Assembly (NCBI RefSeq): GCF_030551255.1 | Contig: NZ_CP130630.1 | Location: 3,887,501-3,951,500, forward strand | Direction of reading: 5' to 3' | DNA from: Streptomyces sp. NL15-2K | GTDB taxonomy: Bacteria; Actinomycetota; Actinomycetes; Streptomycetales; Streptomycetaceae | DNA: 64,000 nt | Shown: positions 34,475 through 42,643 of the stretch, piece after piece | Numbering within the stretch: position 1 is the first letter of the stretch | Layout of the letters: each line of letters begins with the position of its first letter | Position numbers and translations under genes: made by a program | Notes under the pieces: model-generated | Told to the model about the DNA's origin: nothing | The model's database searches: none | What the model saw: only the letters and a program-made list of their open reading frames with translations

Positions 34475-34518
34475 AGCGTGGGCTTAGCCTGGCATCAGCG
34501 TGACGAGGAGAACCAGGG

Positions 34519-35142
34519 ATGAGTGCCGAACCCATCATGGAGCCGGTCATGACGCAGATGGACCCCATCGACCTGTTGAACGCGATCGGAGAGGCGTCGC
34601 CGACGCCGATTCGACCGGAGTATGTCGAGGGGACGGTCGTCGTGCCGCCACAGCCGAACGACAACCACAACGACGGCGCCTTGGAGCTGAGCTTCCAGTT
34701 CCGTGCTGCAGGGTTCCGACTTGTCGGCATGGGCAACGGCTACCGCGCCGCCCACAAAGACGGCAGCACCATGGCCCTGCTCATTCCGGACTTCTACGTG
34801 CGCCACCGTAAGGCCTCCGAACTCGACGAGTCGTACCGCAAGGCCCACCGAGGCTGGTACCCCGTCGACATGATCACCTTGGTCGGAGAGGTCACCTCGA
34901 CCAACCACTGGACGGACACCGGCCCCAAGTTCCGCACCTACGCCGCCGCCGACATCCCCGTCTACGTCCTCATCGACCGTCACTCCAAGACGGCCCACTG
35001 CTACACGGACCCGATCCTCCCCGGCGACGACCCCACCGAGGCCTACTACGCCACGGACACCAAGGTCGACCTCGGCGAGCCCCTCCCCCTCCCGGCCCCG
35101 TACCCCACCTTGGACACGGCCCCGTTCGTCACGGACTGCTAG
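34519..35142 (+). CDS. Uma2-family (DUF820) PD-(D/E)XK-like protein
   Basis: The ATG at 34519 lies behind GAGGAG. The 207-residue product has the Uma2 fold markers: YVEGTVVVPP, the metal-binding aspartate in LLIPDFYV, ITLVGEVTS with its glutamate, and the PKFRTYAAADIPVYVLID strand-lysine region. These restriction-endonuclease-like proteins are expanded in Streptomyces and their role is unknown. It starts the low-conservation stretch that ends at the integrase relic. Confidence 0.88.
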   Translation: MSAEPIMEPVMTQMDPIDLLNAIGEASPTPIRPEYVEGTVVVPPQPNDNHNDGALELSFQFRAAGFRLVGMGNGYRAAHKDGSTMALLIPDFYVRHRKASELDESYRKAHRGWYPVDMITLVGEVTSTNHWTDTGPKFRTYAAADIPVYVLIDRHSKTAHCYTDPILPGDDPTEAYYATDTKVDLGEPLPLPAPYPTLDTAPFVTDC

Positions 35143-35170
35143 AGCCCACCTGGGAATGGGTCGATATGGA

Positions 35171-35377
35171 TCACCGCAATTCGCCCTTCACCTGTGCCAG
35201 GAATGACGCCCACGGTGTCGCCCCGAAAACCAGCACCTGACCGTCCGGCACCTTGCTGTCGCGCACGGGGATGAGGCCGGTGTAGCCGTCGGCGACCTCG
35301 ACGCAGTTCGTGCCACCCCCGTCGCTGTAGGACGACTTGCGCCACACAGCGGTGGTCAGGTCGGGGTTTCGGTTCAT
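35171..35377 (-). CDS. DUF397 protein
   Basis: The 68-residue product starts at ATG 35377, overlapping the XRE gene's stop (ATGA), with GGAG 9 nt upstream. It shows the family hallmark WRKSSYSDGGGTNCVEVAD and RDSKVPDG. DUF397 proteins are nearly always paired with an XRE/DUF5753 regulator in streptomycetes, and the pairs affect development. Here the two are co-transcribed and translationally coupled. Confidence 0.92.
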   Translation of the reverse strand: MNRNPDLTTAVWRKSSYSDGGGTNCVEVADGYTGLIPVRDSKVPDGQVLVFGATPWASFLAQVKGELR

Positions 35378-36207
35378 GATCTGCACTCCTCCAGAAGGCG
35401 TTTGATGAACGCCGTCGACTCCACGGGAGTCAGAGCCGCGTCCCTGACGAGATCGTAGGACAAGCGGAAGGACAAGACCTTGTCCAGATCATCGATGAGT
35501 TCGCCGAATCCATTGCCTTCCACGTAGGCAACGGGGTCGCCGGCTCGCTGCCATAGGAGCCAGAGATGGCTGTCCATGAGGTCGTGCACGCCGGCCGTGT
35601 AGGGCAGCACTTGTAGCGCGACATTGGGAAGTTCCGCCGCGTCCACCAGATGCGACAACTGGTCCGTCCACACCTTCGCGTCGGGAACCGGGCGCCGCAG
35701 CGCTCCCTCGTCCAGGATCACGCGCACGTTCGGCGCCGGATCGCGGTACAGCAGCTCCTTCCGTCCCATGCGCAAGGCCACCTGCTCTTCGACTTCCTCG
35801 CCGTTGCCAGCCGTTGTCTGCGCTCCAGACAACCCTGACAACACCGCACGGGCATAGTCCTCGGTCTGCAGCACTCCCGGCACCCGCAGCTGGAACAACC
35901 ACATGACCCGAGCCGTCGCCTCCAAGTCCATGAACGCCTTGTACTTGTCCTTGATCACCTCCTTACGCGCGTCCCGCCACAGACGAACCAGCAGGTCACC
36001 GGAGCCGTGATACCTGTCCAGGTCCTCCATGACAGCCCGTTTGGAGAGCCGCTCCCCCTTCTCCAGGCGGTACAGATAGCTCTTGTCGTACGCCGTCTCC
36101 TCCGCCAGCTGCCCCAGCGACTTATCGGCCTTCTCCCGCAGGAACCGCAGCGTCCGCCCGAGAGCCGCCCGCCTCGACTCCCCCTCAGCGACCGGATGTT
36201 CGGTCAT
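35374..36207 (-). CDS. XRE regulator with DUF5753 domain
   Basis: The start is ATG 36207 (MTEHPVAEGESRRAAL) behind GAGGGG. Residues 15-65 are the helix-turn-helix (LGQLAEETAYDKSYLYRLE). The rest is DUF5753 (VPGVLQTEDYARAVLSG, NVALQVLPYTAGVHDLMDSH). The 277-residue protein is the WhiJ/AbaA-cluster type of regulator and is paired with the DUF397 gene. It is divergent from a four-ORF group of small genes. A TGGCG/CGCCA inverted repeat (36227-36245) lies in the shared gap. Confidence 0.92.
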   Translation of the reverse strand: MTEHPVAEGESRRAALGRTLRFLREKADKSLGQLAEETAYDKSYLYRLEKGERLSKRAVMEDLDRYHGSGDLLVRLWRDARKEVIKDKYKAFMDLEATARVMWLFQLRVPGVLQTEDYARAVLSGLSGAQTTAGNGEEVEEQVALRMGRKELLYRDPAPNVRVILDEGALRRPVPDAKVWTDQLSHLVDAAELPNVALQVLPYTAGVHDLMDSHLWLLWQRAGDPVAYVEGNGFGELIDDLDKVLSFRLSYDLVRDAALTPVESTAFIKRLLEECRS

Positions 36208-36344
36208 GTCACCCCTCACCGTTGCCTGGCGCCCGGACAACGCCAGCCCTCTTCCGCAGCATACGAGCAACCAGTGACGATCGAGACACGAACGGTAGTC
36301 ACCGCTCGTCCCGCACCGATCGACCACGACGAGGAGCGCGAAGT

Positions 36345-36530
36345 ATGGGCGAACGCATGGCGGAACTCGGGAAGTTGCTGCTCATGGCAGCGGTGTACGC
36401 ACTGCTGCCGACCACGGGCGTCTGTCGCAAACGCAGACTCCAACGGCAGCGCCGTCGCGCCCTGTGGCTCGCCACGTACGGCATCGACGTCGGGCCTCGC
36501 CGGATCCACGGCATGGAGGTGACACGGTGA
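36345..36530 (+). CDS. Small hypothetical protein (61 aa), integrative-element type
   Basis: ATG 36345 (MGERMAELGKLLLMAAVYAL) follows GAGGAGCG. The product has one short hydrophobic helix and then a very basic stretch (CRKRRLQRQRRRALW). It is the first of four ORFs linked by 4-nt overlaps ending in an integrase relic, an arrangement seen in actinomycete integrative elements. Function unknown. Confidence 0.6.
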   Translation: MGERMAELGKLLLMAAVYALLPTTGVCRKRRLQRQRRRALWLATYGIDVGPRRIHGMEVTR

Positions 36531-36838
36531 GCACCCGCAACGCGACCCCACCCTCCGACACCCTCCGCCTCCTACCCTGGACCACTCCCGACGGCAAACC
36601 CTGCTACCTCAGCACCGACAACGACCACAGCAGGCTCTCCCTCCTCGCCGACGACGTGGAAGAGGCCCAACTGGACTCGGGCGAACAGGTACTCGCGGGA
36701 GCCAGAGCCGTACTCGCCGACCCCAAGGCCGGCGAACGAGCCGTGCGCTTCGCGCTCACCCGGGCGACGGAGTCCCTGTCCGACACCCTCCGCATCGCAG
36801 TCAGCCGCGGCGAACGCATCCCCCGGAGCCACCCATGA
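36527..36838 (+). CDS. Small hypothetical protein (103 aa)
   Basis: GTG 36527 overlaps the previous stop (GTGA). The sequence (TPDGKPCYLSTDNDHSRLSL, then DVEEAQLDSGEQVLAGARAV) is acidic in the middle and helical at the end, with no membrane segment. It belongs to the same overlapping group. I recognise no family. Confidence 0.6.
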   Translation: MSTRNATPPSDTLRLLPWTTPDGKPCYLSTDNDHSRLSLLADDVEEAQLDSGEQVLAGARAVLADPKAGERAVRFALTRATESLSDTLRIAVSRGERIPRSHP

Positions 36839-36999
36839 AAATCACCCTCACTGATCTGGACGGCCGCTCCGCGCTCTACGACTTCCTGCCCACCCGCCGC
36901 CTGGCCTCCCTGACCATCGGCCGCGCCCGCCGCACCCCCGCCCACGCCCACGCCCACGCTGACTACGTCCAGCGCCATCTGGAAGAGGCCGCCCGATGA
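36835..36999 (+). CDS. Very small protein (54 aa) between the hypothetical ORF and the integrase relic
   Basis: ATG 36835 overlaps the previous stop and its own TGA (36997-36999) overlaps the integrase ATG, both as ATGA. The peptide is MKITLTDLDGRSALYDFLPT and then a basic part with a PAHAHAHADY histidine run. The double coupling argues that it is translated. The function is unknown, possibly an accessory to integration or excision. Confidence 0.55.
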   Translation: MKITLTDLDGRSALYDFLPTRRLASLTIGRARRTPAHAHAHADYVQRHLEEAAR

Positions 37000-37425
37000 C
37001 CGCCCCCAAGCGCAAGAAGACCCGCGCCAACAGCGAAGGCACTATCTACCAGCGCAAGGACGGACGTTGGGAAGCCGCCGGCTACGTCCTCACCGCCGAC
37101 GGCACCCGCAAACGCGTCCGCGTCTACGGCAGCACGCGGAGAGAAGATCGCCGACAGCAACCACGGCCTCCCTGTCGCCACCGCCGACAGCACAGTGAAC
37201 GACTACCTCACCTACTGGCTGAACAGCATCGCCATCCACCGGCTCCGCGAAAACACCCACACCCGCTACGCCGCCTGCGTCCGCCTCCACCTCACCCCCA
37301 GCCTCGGTACTGCCAAGGACGTACGCGCCTTCCTCGACCGGCTCCGCACCACTGCCAGCCGATGCGTCTTGAGTGACGTCCGCCTCGTCAGCGCCTCTGA
37401 CGCAGGCGTCGAGTCAGGCGCTTGA
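36996..37425 (+). pseudogene. Tyrosine recombinase (integrase), frameshifted and truncated
   Basis: Frame 1 from ATG 36996 gives the arm-binding domain (RANSEGTIYQRKDGRWEAAG, VRVYGSTR). Around 37135 the frame shifts; the core-binding domain follows in another frame (STVNDYLTYWLNSIAIHRLR, ENTHTRYAACVRLHL). Near TPSLGTAKDVRAFLDRLR about eight expected residues are missing. Homology ends near 37370. The whole catalytic domain with the R-H-R-Y residues is absent, so the gene is dead. It marks a decayed integrative element. Confidence 0.85.
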
Positions 37426-37741
37426 TGCTCATACGCCCTCGACGCGGACGGGACGGGAGAGATGGCCGGGGCCGCGGTTCCCCCAGCCTCGCGTTGTGGC
37501 CCGCCGGTCGCCAGTGGCCGTCCGGCGACAACAGGGGCGCCTTGCGCTCCGTCTGCGCCTTGATCTCCTGATAGGACTCGTGAGAGGTCACGCGGTACGC
37601 CTCCTCCCACGACGCCAGAGCCGCGCGAACGGCCGTCCCCGCGCTACCGCGGCGACGCACATGAGACGCCAGCCATGCAAAGCCGCACAGAATCGCGGCG
37701 AGACTGCCGAAGATTGCCAGTAACGGCAAGGCATCACTCAT
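37388..37741 (-). CDS. Small membrane-anchored hypothetical protein
   Basis: The 117-residue product starts MSDALPLLAIFGSLAAILCG at ATG 37741. One N-terminal membrane helix is followed by a cytoplasmic part (EEAYRVTSHESYQEIKAQTE, KAPLLSPDGHWRP) and an Arg-rich tail. It converges with the integrase relic and its 3' end overlaps the relic's last frame. I recognise no named family. Confidence 0.6.
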   Translation of the reverse strand: MSDALPLLAIFGSLAAILCGFAWLASHVRRRGSAGTAVRAALASWEEAYRVTSHESYQEIKAQTERKAPLLSPDGHWRPAGHNARLGEPRPRPSLPSRPRRGRMSIKRLTRRLRQRR

Positions 37742-37850
37742 GCCTCGAGCCTAACCCCCAATGGCCACCGGCCCACGAGTGCGATGAGCGCATCGCGCAG
37801 GGCTCAGGCAGAACTCACAAGCGGTCTGGAATGGTGCCTATGGTGGCCTC

Positions 37851-39050
37851 ATGAGCGCAGAAGAACCTTCCCACCACGTCACCCCCTTCCGCATCGACAT
37901 CCCGTCGGTGGCCCTGGACGACCTGCATGACCGGCTCAACCGGACCCGCTGGCCCGAGGACGAGTTACCCGGTATCGGCTGGAGCCAGGGCGTGCCCCCT
38001 GCCTACCTCAGGGACCTCGCCGCCTTCTGGCGCCACTCCTATGACTGGCGTGCCCACGAGGCCGAACTGAACAAGCTGCCCCAGTTCACCACCGAGATCG
38101 ACGGCGCGAACCTCCATTTCGTCCACGCCCGTTCCCCCAGGTCGGACACGCTGCCCGTGGTCCTCATGCACGGATGGCCCGGATCGATCCTCGAGCACAC
38201 CGCCCTCGTCGACCCGCTCCTCGCCGACGGCCTCGACGTCGTCATTCTGTCCCTGCCTGGCTTCGGATTCTCCGGCCCGACCCGCGCCCCGGGATGGGAC
38301 ATCGTGCGCATCGCCCATGCCGGTGCCGAGTTGATGCGCCGCCTTGGATACGACCGGTACGCCCTCCACGGCAGCGACTGGGGCGCGATGATCGCCCGCG
38401 ACTGGGGCCGCCTCCACCCCGACCACGTGGCCGGGGTGCACGTGACCATGCTCCTGTCCGCCATGGCCACCGCCGAACCGACAGAGCAGGAGGCGGCCCA
38501 CCTCACCGAAGCCGAGATCGACCGCATGCGCGCCTCAGCCGCCCGCCGCGCCCACAACCAGCGTGAGGAGATGGGCTACGGCATTCTCCAGTCCACGCGC
38601 CCGCAGACCCTCGGGTTCGCCCTCACCGACTCCCCGGTCGGCCAACTCGCCTGGATCATCGAGAAGTTCAAAGCCTTCACCGACTGCCGCGAGTCACCAG
38701 AGGAAACCATCAGCCGCGACACTCTGCTGACCAACGTCATGCTCTACTGGCTCACCCGCACTGCCACGTCCTCCGCCCGGCTCTACTACGCGACCGCCCA
38801 CTCGGGCACAGGCTTCGCCGGCGCCACCGAACCCTCCCCCACACCCACCGGCCTGGCCTCCTTCCCAGGCGACACTTCTGTGCCCGTACGGCACCTTGCC
38901 GAACGGATCGACAACATCGTCCACTGGACGGAGTTCCAACGCGGGGGTCATTTCCCGGGCCTGGAGACCCCCGGCCTCCTACTCACAGACCTCCAGACCT
39001 TCCTCCGAAACCTACGGGATCTTCCTGCTCCGACGGCCATCAAAAGTTGA
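37851..39050 (+). CDS. Epoxide hydrolase-family alpha/beta hydrolase
   Basis: The 399-residue product has the N-terminal EHN domain (TPFRIDIPSVALDDLHDRLN) typical of microsomal-type epoxide hydrolases, then an alpha/beta hydrolase fold with HGWPGS oxyanion loop, nucleophile D176 (HGSDWGAM) and catalytic H367 (RGGHFPGLE). The enzyme would open epoxides with water. No signal peptide is present. It stands alone. Its codon use and start are ordinary, so it may be cargo of, or merely beside, the decayed element. Confidence 0.9.
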   Translation: MSAEEPSHHVTPFRIDIPSVALDDLHDRLNRTRWPEDELPGIGWSQGVPPAYLRDLAAFWRHSYDWRAHEAELNKLPQFTTEIDGANLHFVHARSPRSDTLPVVLMHGWPGSILEHTALVDPLLADGLDVVILSLPGFGFSGPTRAPGWDIVRIAHAGAELMRRLGYDRYALHGSDWGAMIARDWGRLHPDHVAGVHVTMLLSAMATAEPTEQEAAHLTEAEIDRMRASAARRAHNQREEMGYGILQSTRPQTLGFALTDSPVGQLAWIIEKFKAFTDCRESPEETISRDTLLTNVMLYWLTRTATSSARLYYATAHSGTGFAGATEPSPTPTGLASFPGDTSVPVRHLAERIDNIVHWTEFQRGGHFPGLETPGLLLTDLQTFLRNLRDLPAPTAIKS

Positions 39051-39306
39051 AGCGGTAGATCTTCCACAACGCAATGACCTGCTAAAACACCGTCTCTCGG
39101 AACTCGATCTGGTCGGCCAGGTCAAGGCGTGTGCTGCCCAGGAGGTGAACGTCCTGGCGGTGCTGCGGTCGGAGGAGTTCTAGTTATCGCATCAAGGCGA
39201 CCCGCTGGCGCGGGTCGCGCGCGGCACGGCCGCCCGCCCGGCCCGCTCTCGACTCCGCCACCGCGGGCCGGCCAGCGACAGCTCGATCGTGCTGATCACT
39301 CAAGCA
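39051..39306. other. Gene-free stretch with a 9-bp hairpin
   Basis: No supported gene. GCGACCCGC (39197-39205) pairs perfectly with GCGGGTCGC (39210-39218) around TGGC, a tight hairpin that could end the epoxide-hydrolase transcript 150 bp upstream. A short frame ending RSEEF* at 39183 shows no family. Confidence 0.45.
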
Positions 39307-39566
39307 TCAAGAGTCACACTCGACGTCCGCGCTCCCATACCGCTCGCAACCGCGTACCACCACGGCACCAGCGATCCGCCACCCACCGTCAAAAACCCGC
39401 GCGAAGGTCGCCACGAAGACTCCGTTGCCGGTCCAGCCCCGGTGCAAGAAGACGACATCGCCCTCCGCGAAGATGTCCCACTTCTCGCCCCTGTCCCGCG
39501 ACGAGTAGCCGAGCTGATCCGCTCCCAGTCGTCATCTGACCAGATCCGCTGCGGCACATGTGACAT
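39307..39566 (-). pseudogene. Frameshifted relic of a small conserved hypothetical protein
   Basis: From ATG 39566 the frame reads MSHVPQRIWSDDDWERISSA; about 60 nt in, the frame must shift by one to continue GYSSRDRGEKWDIFAEGDVV, FLHRGWTGNGVFVATFARV, ending ECDS at the TGA at 39307. Joined, it resembles a Streptomyces family of short proteins with a W-D-x-F and LHR-W-TG-GV pattern. One frameshift and a shortened C-terminus suggest decay. I recall the family only loosely. Confidence 0.45.
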
Positions 39567-39609
39567 CGGCTGAGGGCTGGATATCGACTGGATGCGACCG
39601 GGAGCAGTA

Positions 39610-39707
39610 ATTGGCAGATCTGTTCCACCCCCAAGAGAAGAAACCCCACCCATGAGGGCCGGGCCTGTCAGGTCACGCGCCCGCACCAGTGGAACACTTC
39701 TGCCAAT
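39610..39707. mobile_element. 98-bp MITE-like inverted-repeat element, copy B
   Basis: Left end ATTGGCAGATCTGTTCCACC (39610-39629) and the reverse complement of 39688-39707 agree at 17 of 20 bases. The ends match those of the element at 7481-7556, and the right-hand interior (GGTCACG, then CCGCACC) aligns with the reverse complement of copy A. It lies about 115 bp upstream of the csnR -35 box. Confidence 0.65.
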
Positions 39708-39821
39708 CGCCGGCTCCGTCCCCCGACGCGCCCCGCGCAGAGCCGCGGTCGAGAGACGAGGCACCCCTCGCCCCCGTCAAGGCGCCAGGTAACAACTCGG
39801 TCGCCTACCGCCCAGCACCCA

Positions 39822-39880
39822 TTGACGCCCCCTCCCCAGCGGCTCTATGGTCCAGACCACCAACAGGAAACCTTCCTAAC
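39822..39880 (+). promoter_or_regulatory. csnR promoter with DasR-like site and candidate CsnR operator
   Basis: TTGACG (39822-39827), an 18-bp spacer and TATGGT (39846-39851) form a good sigma-HrdB-type promoter. TGGTCCAGACCA (39848-39859) overlaps the -10 and matches the core of the DasR consensus TGGTCTAGACCA at 11 of 12 bases. AGGAA-ACC-TTCCT (39865-39877) is an inverted repeat just after the predicted transcription start, where a CsnR repressor site would be expected. The leader to the csnR ATG is about 95 nt. Confidence 0.65.
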
Positions 39881-39952
39881 AATCCCCCTCCGGATGGACT
39901 TCCCAACCACGCCCCTGGGAAGCTGGTCAGCCGAAAGGCAGGTGTACACCCC

Positions 39953-41164
39953 ATGGCAGGAACCGCAGGCACCCCCGGCACCCCGCGCGTCCTGCGTGCC
40001 ATGAACGACCGGGCTGCCCTGGACCTCCTCCTGGAGCACGGGCCGCTGTCCCGTACGCGGATCGGTAAGCTCACCGGCCTTTCGAAGCCGACCGCATCCC
40101 AGCTCCTGGCTCGCCTGGAGGCCTCGGGGCTGGTTCTCGCGACCGGTACCAGTGAGGGCCGGCCGGGGCCCAACGCCCAGTTGTACGAGGTCAACCCGGC
40201 CGCCGCCTACGCCGCCGGGCTCGACGTCAGCCCCGAGCGCATCCTCGCCGCCGTCGCCGACGTCACCGGCCGCACGGTGGGGTCGTACGAACTCCCGACC
40301 CCGGAGAAACGTCCCACCCAGCCCGTCGTACGGCAGGTCACCGACGCCCTCGACGGCGCGGTCAAGGTGGCGGGGCTCGCCCGTGACGACGTCCATCGGG
40401 TCGTCATCGGCACCCCCGGCGCCTTCGACCCCAACACCGGCCGCCTGCGCTACGCCGCCCACCTCCCCGGCTGGCACTCCCCCACGCTGCTCGACGAACT
40501 CGCCGCCGCTCTACCCATGCCGGTCGAGTACGAGAACGACGTCAACCTCGTCGCCGTGGCCGAACAGCGGCTGGGGGCGGCCCGGGGGCACGGGGACTTC
40601 GTGCTGTTGTGGAACGAAGGGGGCCTGGGTGCCGCCCTGGTCCTCGGCGGGCGGCTGCACCGGGGCTGGACCGGCGGTGCCGGCGAGGTCGGCTTCCTGC
40701 CGGTGCCGGGCGCGCCCCTGGTCCGCCAGGTGAGCAAGGCCGGCAGCGGCGGTTTCCAGGAGCTCGCCGGTTCGCAGGCCCTGCCCGCGCTGGCCCGTGA
40801 ACTCGGCGTCGACGACATCCCGTCGGGGCCGTACGCCGAGGTCGCCGCCGCCCTCGTCGCCCGCGCCGCGGAGGCCGACGACGGTCCCCACCGGCGCCTG
40901 CTGGAGACCTACGCGACGAACCTCGCCACCGGTCTCGCCTCCCTCGTCTCCGTCCTCGACCCCGAACTCGTCGTCCTCAGCGGAGCCTCGCTGACCTCGG
41001 GCGGCGAACCCCTGCGCGCCCTCGTCCAGGCCGAACTGGCGGAGCTGGCCGCACCCCGACCCCGGCTCGTCATCGGCGACGTCCGTGAACACCCTGTGCT
41101 GCGCGGCGCGTTGGAGAGCGCACTCGCGGCCACCCGCGACGAGGTTTTCGACACCTCCCGCTGA
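39953..41164 (+). CDS. csnR: ROK-family transcriptional repressor of chitosan utilisation
   Basis: The start is ATG 39953 (MAGTAGTPGTPRVLRAMNDR), giving 403 residues. Residues 10-70 are a winged helix (LSRTRIGKLTGLSKPTASQL). The ROK domain follows with VVIGTPGAFDPNTG, ENDVN and NEGGLGAALVLGGRLHRGWT. The usual ROK zinc motif (GH...CxCGxxGC) is absent: the sequence reads GEVGFLPVPG with no cysteines. In S. coelicolor the homologue heads the csnR-K operon and represses it until glucosamine oligosaccharides arrive. Gene order here is identical, which supports the name. Confidence 0.9.
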   Translation: MAGTAGTPGTPRVLRAMNDRAALDLLLEHGPLSRTRIGKLTGLSKPTASQLLARLEASGLVLATGTSEGRPGPNAQLYEVNPAAAYAAGLDVSPERILAAVADVTGRTVGSYELPTPEKRPTQPVVRQVTDALDGAVKVAGLARDDVHRVVIGTPGAFDPNTGRLRYAAHLPGWHSPTLLDELAAALPMPVEYENDVNLVAVAEQRLGAARGHGDFVLLWNEGGLGAALVLGGRLHRGWTGGAGEVGFLPVPGAPLVRQVSKAGSGGFQELAGSQALPALARELGVDDIPSGPYAEVAAALVARAAEADDGPHRRLLETYATNLATGLASLVSVLDPELVVLSGASLTSGGEPLRALVQAELAELAAPRPRLVIGDVREHPVLRGALESALAATRDEVFDTSR

Positions 41165-41258
41165 ATCACCACACCCCCTGGCCGAATCGCCACGCCCCAG
41201 CCGAATCACCACACCCCGGCTGAATCGCCACACCCCGGCCGAATCGCCAACCCCCCAC
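41162..41258. repeat. 19-bp tandem repeat, five copies, between csnR and csnE
   Basis: Units of the form (C/T)GAATC(A/G)CCAC(A/G)CCCCGGC start at 41162 (21 bp), 41183, 41202, 41221 and 41240. The first contains the csnR stop codon. The array occupies most of the gap before the csnE ribosome site. Confidence 0.85.
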
Positions 41259-41305
41259 TTGAACCGTCCCTCACCCACCTCGCCCTGCCCTAGGGAGACC
41301 CCGTC

Positions 41306-42643
41306 ATGCCCGGAATGTCCCGTAGAGCGGCTGTCGCGCTCGCCGCCTCCGCCTCGATCGCCCTCCTCGCCACCGCCTGCACCGGCCAGTCCGACTCCAA
41401 CGCGAGCGACGACGCCTCCCAGGAGACGACCCTCAACTTCTGGCACGCCTGGAGCGCGCCCGCCGAGGTGAAGGCAGTGAAGTCGCTGGTCGCCGGCTTC
41501 GAGAAGGCCCACCCCAACATCCACGTGAACGTCGTCGGCAACATGACCGACGACAAGATCAACCAGGCGCTGCGGGCGGGTGGCGACAAGGCGCCCGACG
41601 TGATCTCCTCCTTCACCACCAACAACGTGGGCAAGTTCTGCACCTCCGGTGCCCTGATCGACCTCAACCCCTTCTTCGAGAAGTCGGGCGTCGACCCGGA
41701 GAAGACCTTCCCGAAGGCGATGAACGAGTACACCCAGTTCGACGGGAACCGGTGCAGCGTCCCGCTGCTGGGCGACGCCTACGGCCTCTACTACAACAAG
41801 ACGGCATTCGAGAAGGCGGGCATCGACAGCCCGCCGAAGACCTGGTCCGAATTCGAGGCCGACGCCAAGAAGTTGACGATCTCCGACGGTGACAGTTACA
41901 AGCAGCTCGGCTTCATGCCGAACTACCACGGCTGGGAGACGACCACCGAGCACTACCTCGGTCAGTTCTCCCCGACCTATTTCGACTCCAGCGGCAAGTC
42001 GAACGTCGCCAAGGACCCCGCATTCAAGGCCGGTTTCACCCTCCAGAAGAAGCTCGTCGACGAACTCGGCGGCTACAAGCGGCTGGAGAAGTACCGCTCC
42101 ACACTCGGGGACGAATGGGGCCCGAAGCACCCCTTCCACACCGGCCAGGTGGCCATGCAGCTCGACGGCGAATGGCGCCTGGGCATGGCCCTGGACGCCA
42201 AGCCGGACTTCGAGATCGGCGTCGCCCCGCTGCCCGTCCCCGACGACCAGGCCGACCAGTACGGCAAGGGCTACATCACCGGGACCATCGCCGGCATCGC
42301 CGCCACCAGCAAGAAGCAGAACGCGGCCTGGGAGCTGGTGAAGTACATGACCACGGACACGGACGCGGTGGTGGGCTTCTCCAACGCCATCCACAATGTG
42401 CCGTCCACGCTCGCGGCCCTGAAATCCCCGAAGCTGAAGTACGACCCGCGCTTCAAGACGTTCCTGGAGATCGCGGCGAACCCGAACTCCACGACCACTC
42501 CCGCCTCCGTCAACGGCGGCGTGTACCTCGCAACGATCCAGGAGTTCGGGTACGCCTACGAGAGCGGCAAGGTCAAGGACCTCAAGGCCGGCCTGGCGGC
42601 CACGGCCAAGCAGATCGACACGGATATCGCACAGGCGAAGTAA
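41306..42643 (+). CDS. csnE: ABC sugar-binding lipoprotein (glucosamine oligosaccharides)
   Basis: The 445-residue family-1 solute-binding protein starts at ATG 41306 behind AGGGAG. A lipoprotein signal ends at LLATAC with the lipid cysteine at 25. The mature protein shows TTLNFWHAWSAPAEVKAV, DVISSFTTNN and the C-terminal hinge region of sugar-binding proteins. It would deliver chitosan-derived oligosaccharides to CsnF/CsnG. As usual in Streptomyces no ATPase gene is in the operon; the shared MsiK ATPase probably serves it. The stop overlaps the csnF start (TAATG). Confidence 0.9.
   Translation: MPGMSRRAAVALAASASIALLATACTGQSDSNASDDASQETTLNFWHAWSAPAEVKAVKSLVAGFEKAHPNIHVNVVGNMTDDKINQALRAGGDKAPDVISSFTTNNVGKFCTSGALIDLNPFFEKSGVDPEKTFPKAMNEYTQFDGNRCSVPLLGDAYGLYYNKTAFEKAGIDSPPKTWSEFEADAKKLTISDGDSYKQLGFMPNYHGWETTTEHYLGQFSPTYFDSSGKSNVAKDPAFKAGFTLQKKLVDELGGYKRLEKYRSTLGDEWGPKHPFHTGQVAMQLDGEWRLGMALDAKPDFEIGVAPLPVPDDQADQYGKGYITGTIAGIAATSKKQNAAWELVKYMTTDTDAVVGFSNAIHNVPSTLAALKSPKLKYDPRFKTFLEIAANPNSTTTPASVNGGVYLATIQEFGYAYESGKVKDLKAGLAATAKQIDTDIAQAK

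Noticed and set aside
38896..39183. Small gene downstream of the epoxide hydrolase ending RSEEF
   Set aside because: Its first half overlaps the hydrolase in another frame; the remaining 40 residues match no family and have no start signal.
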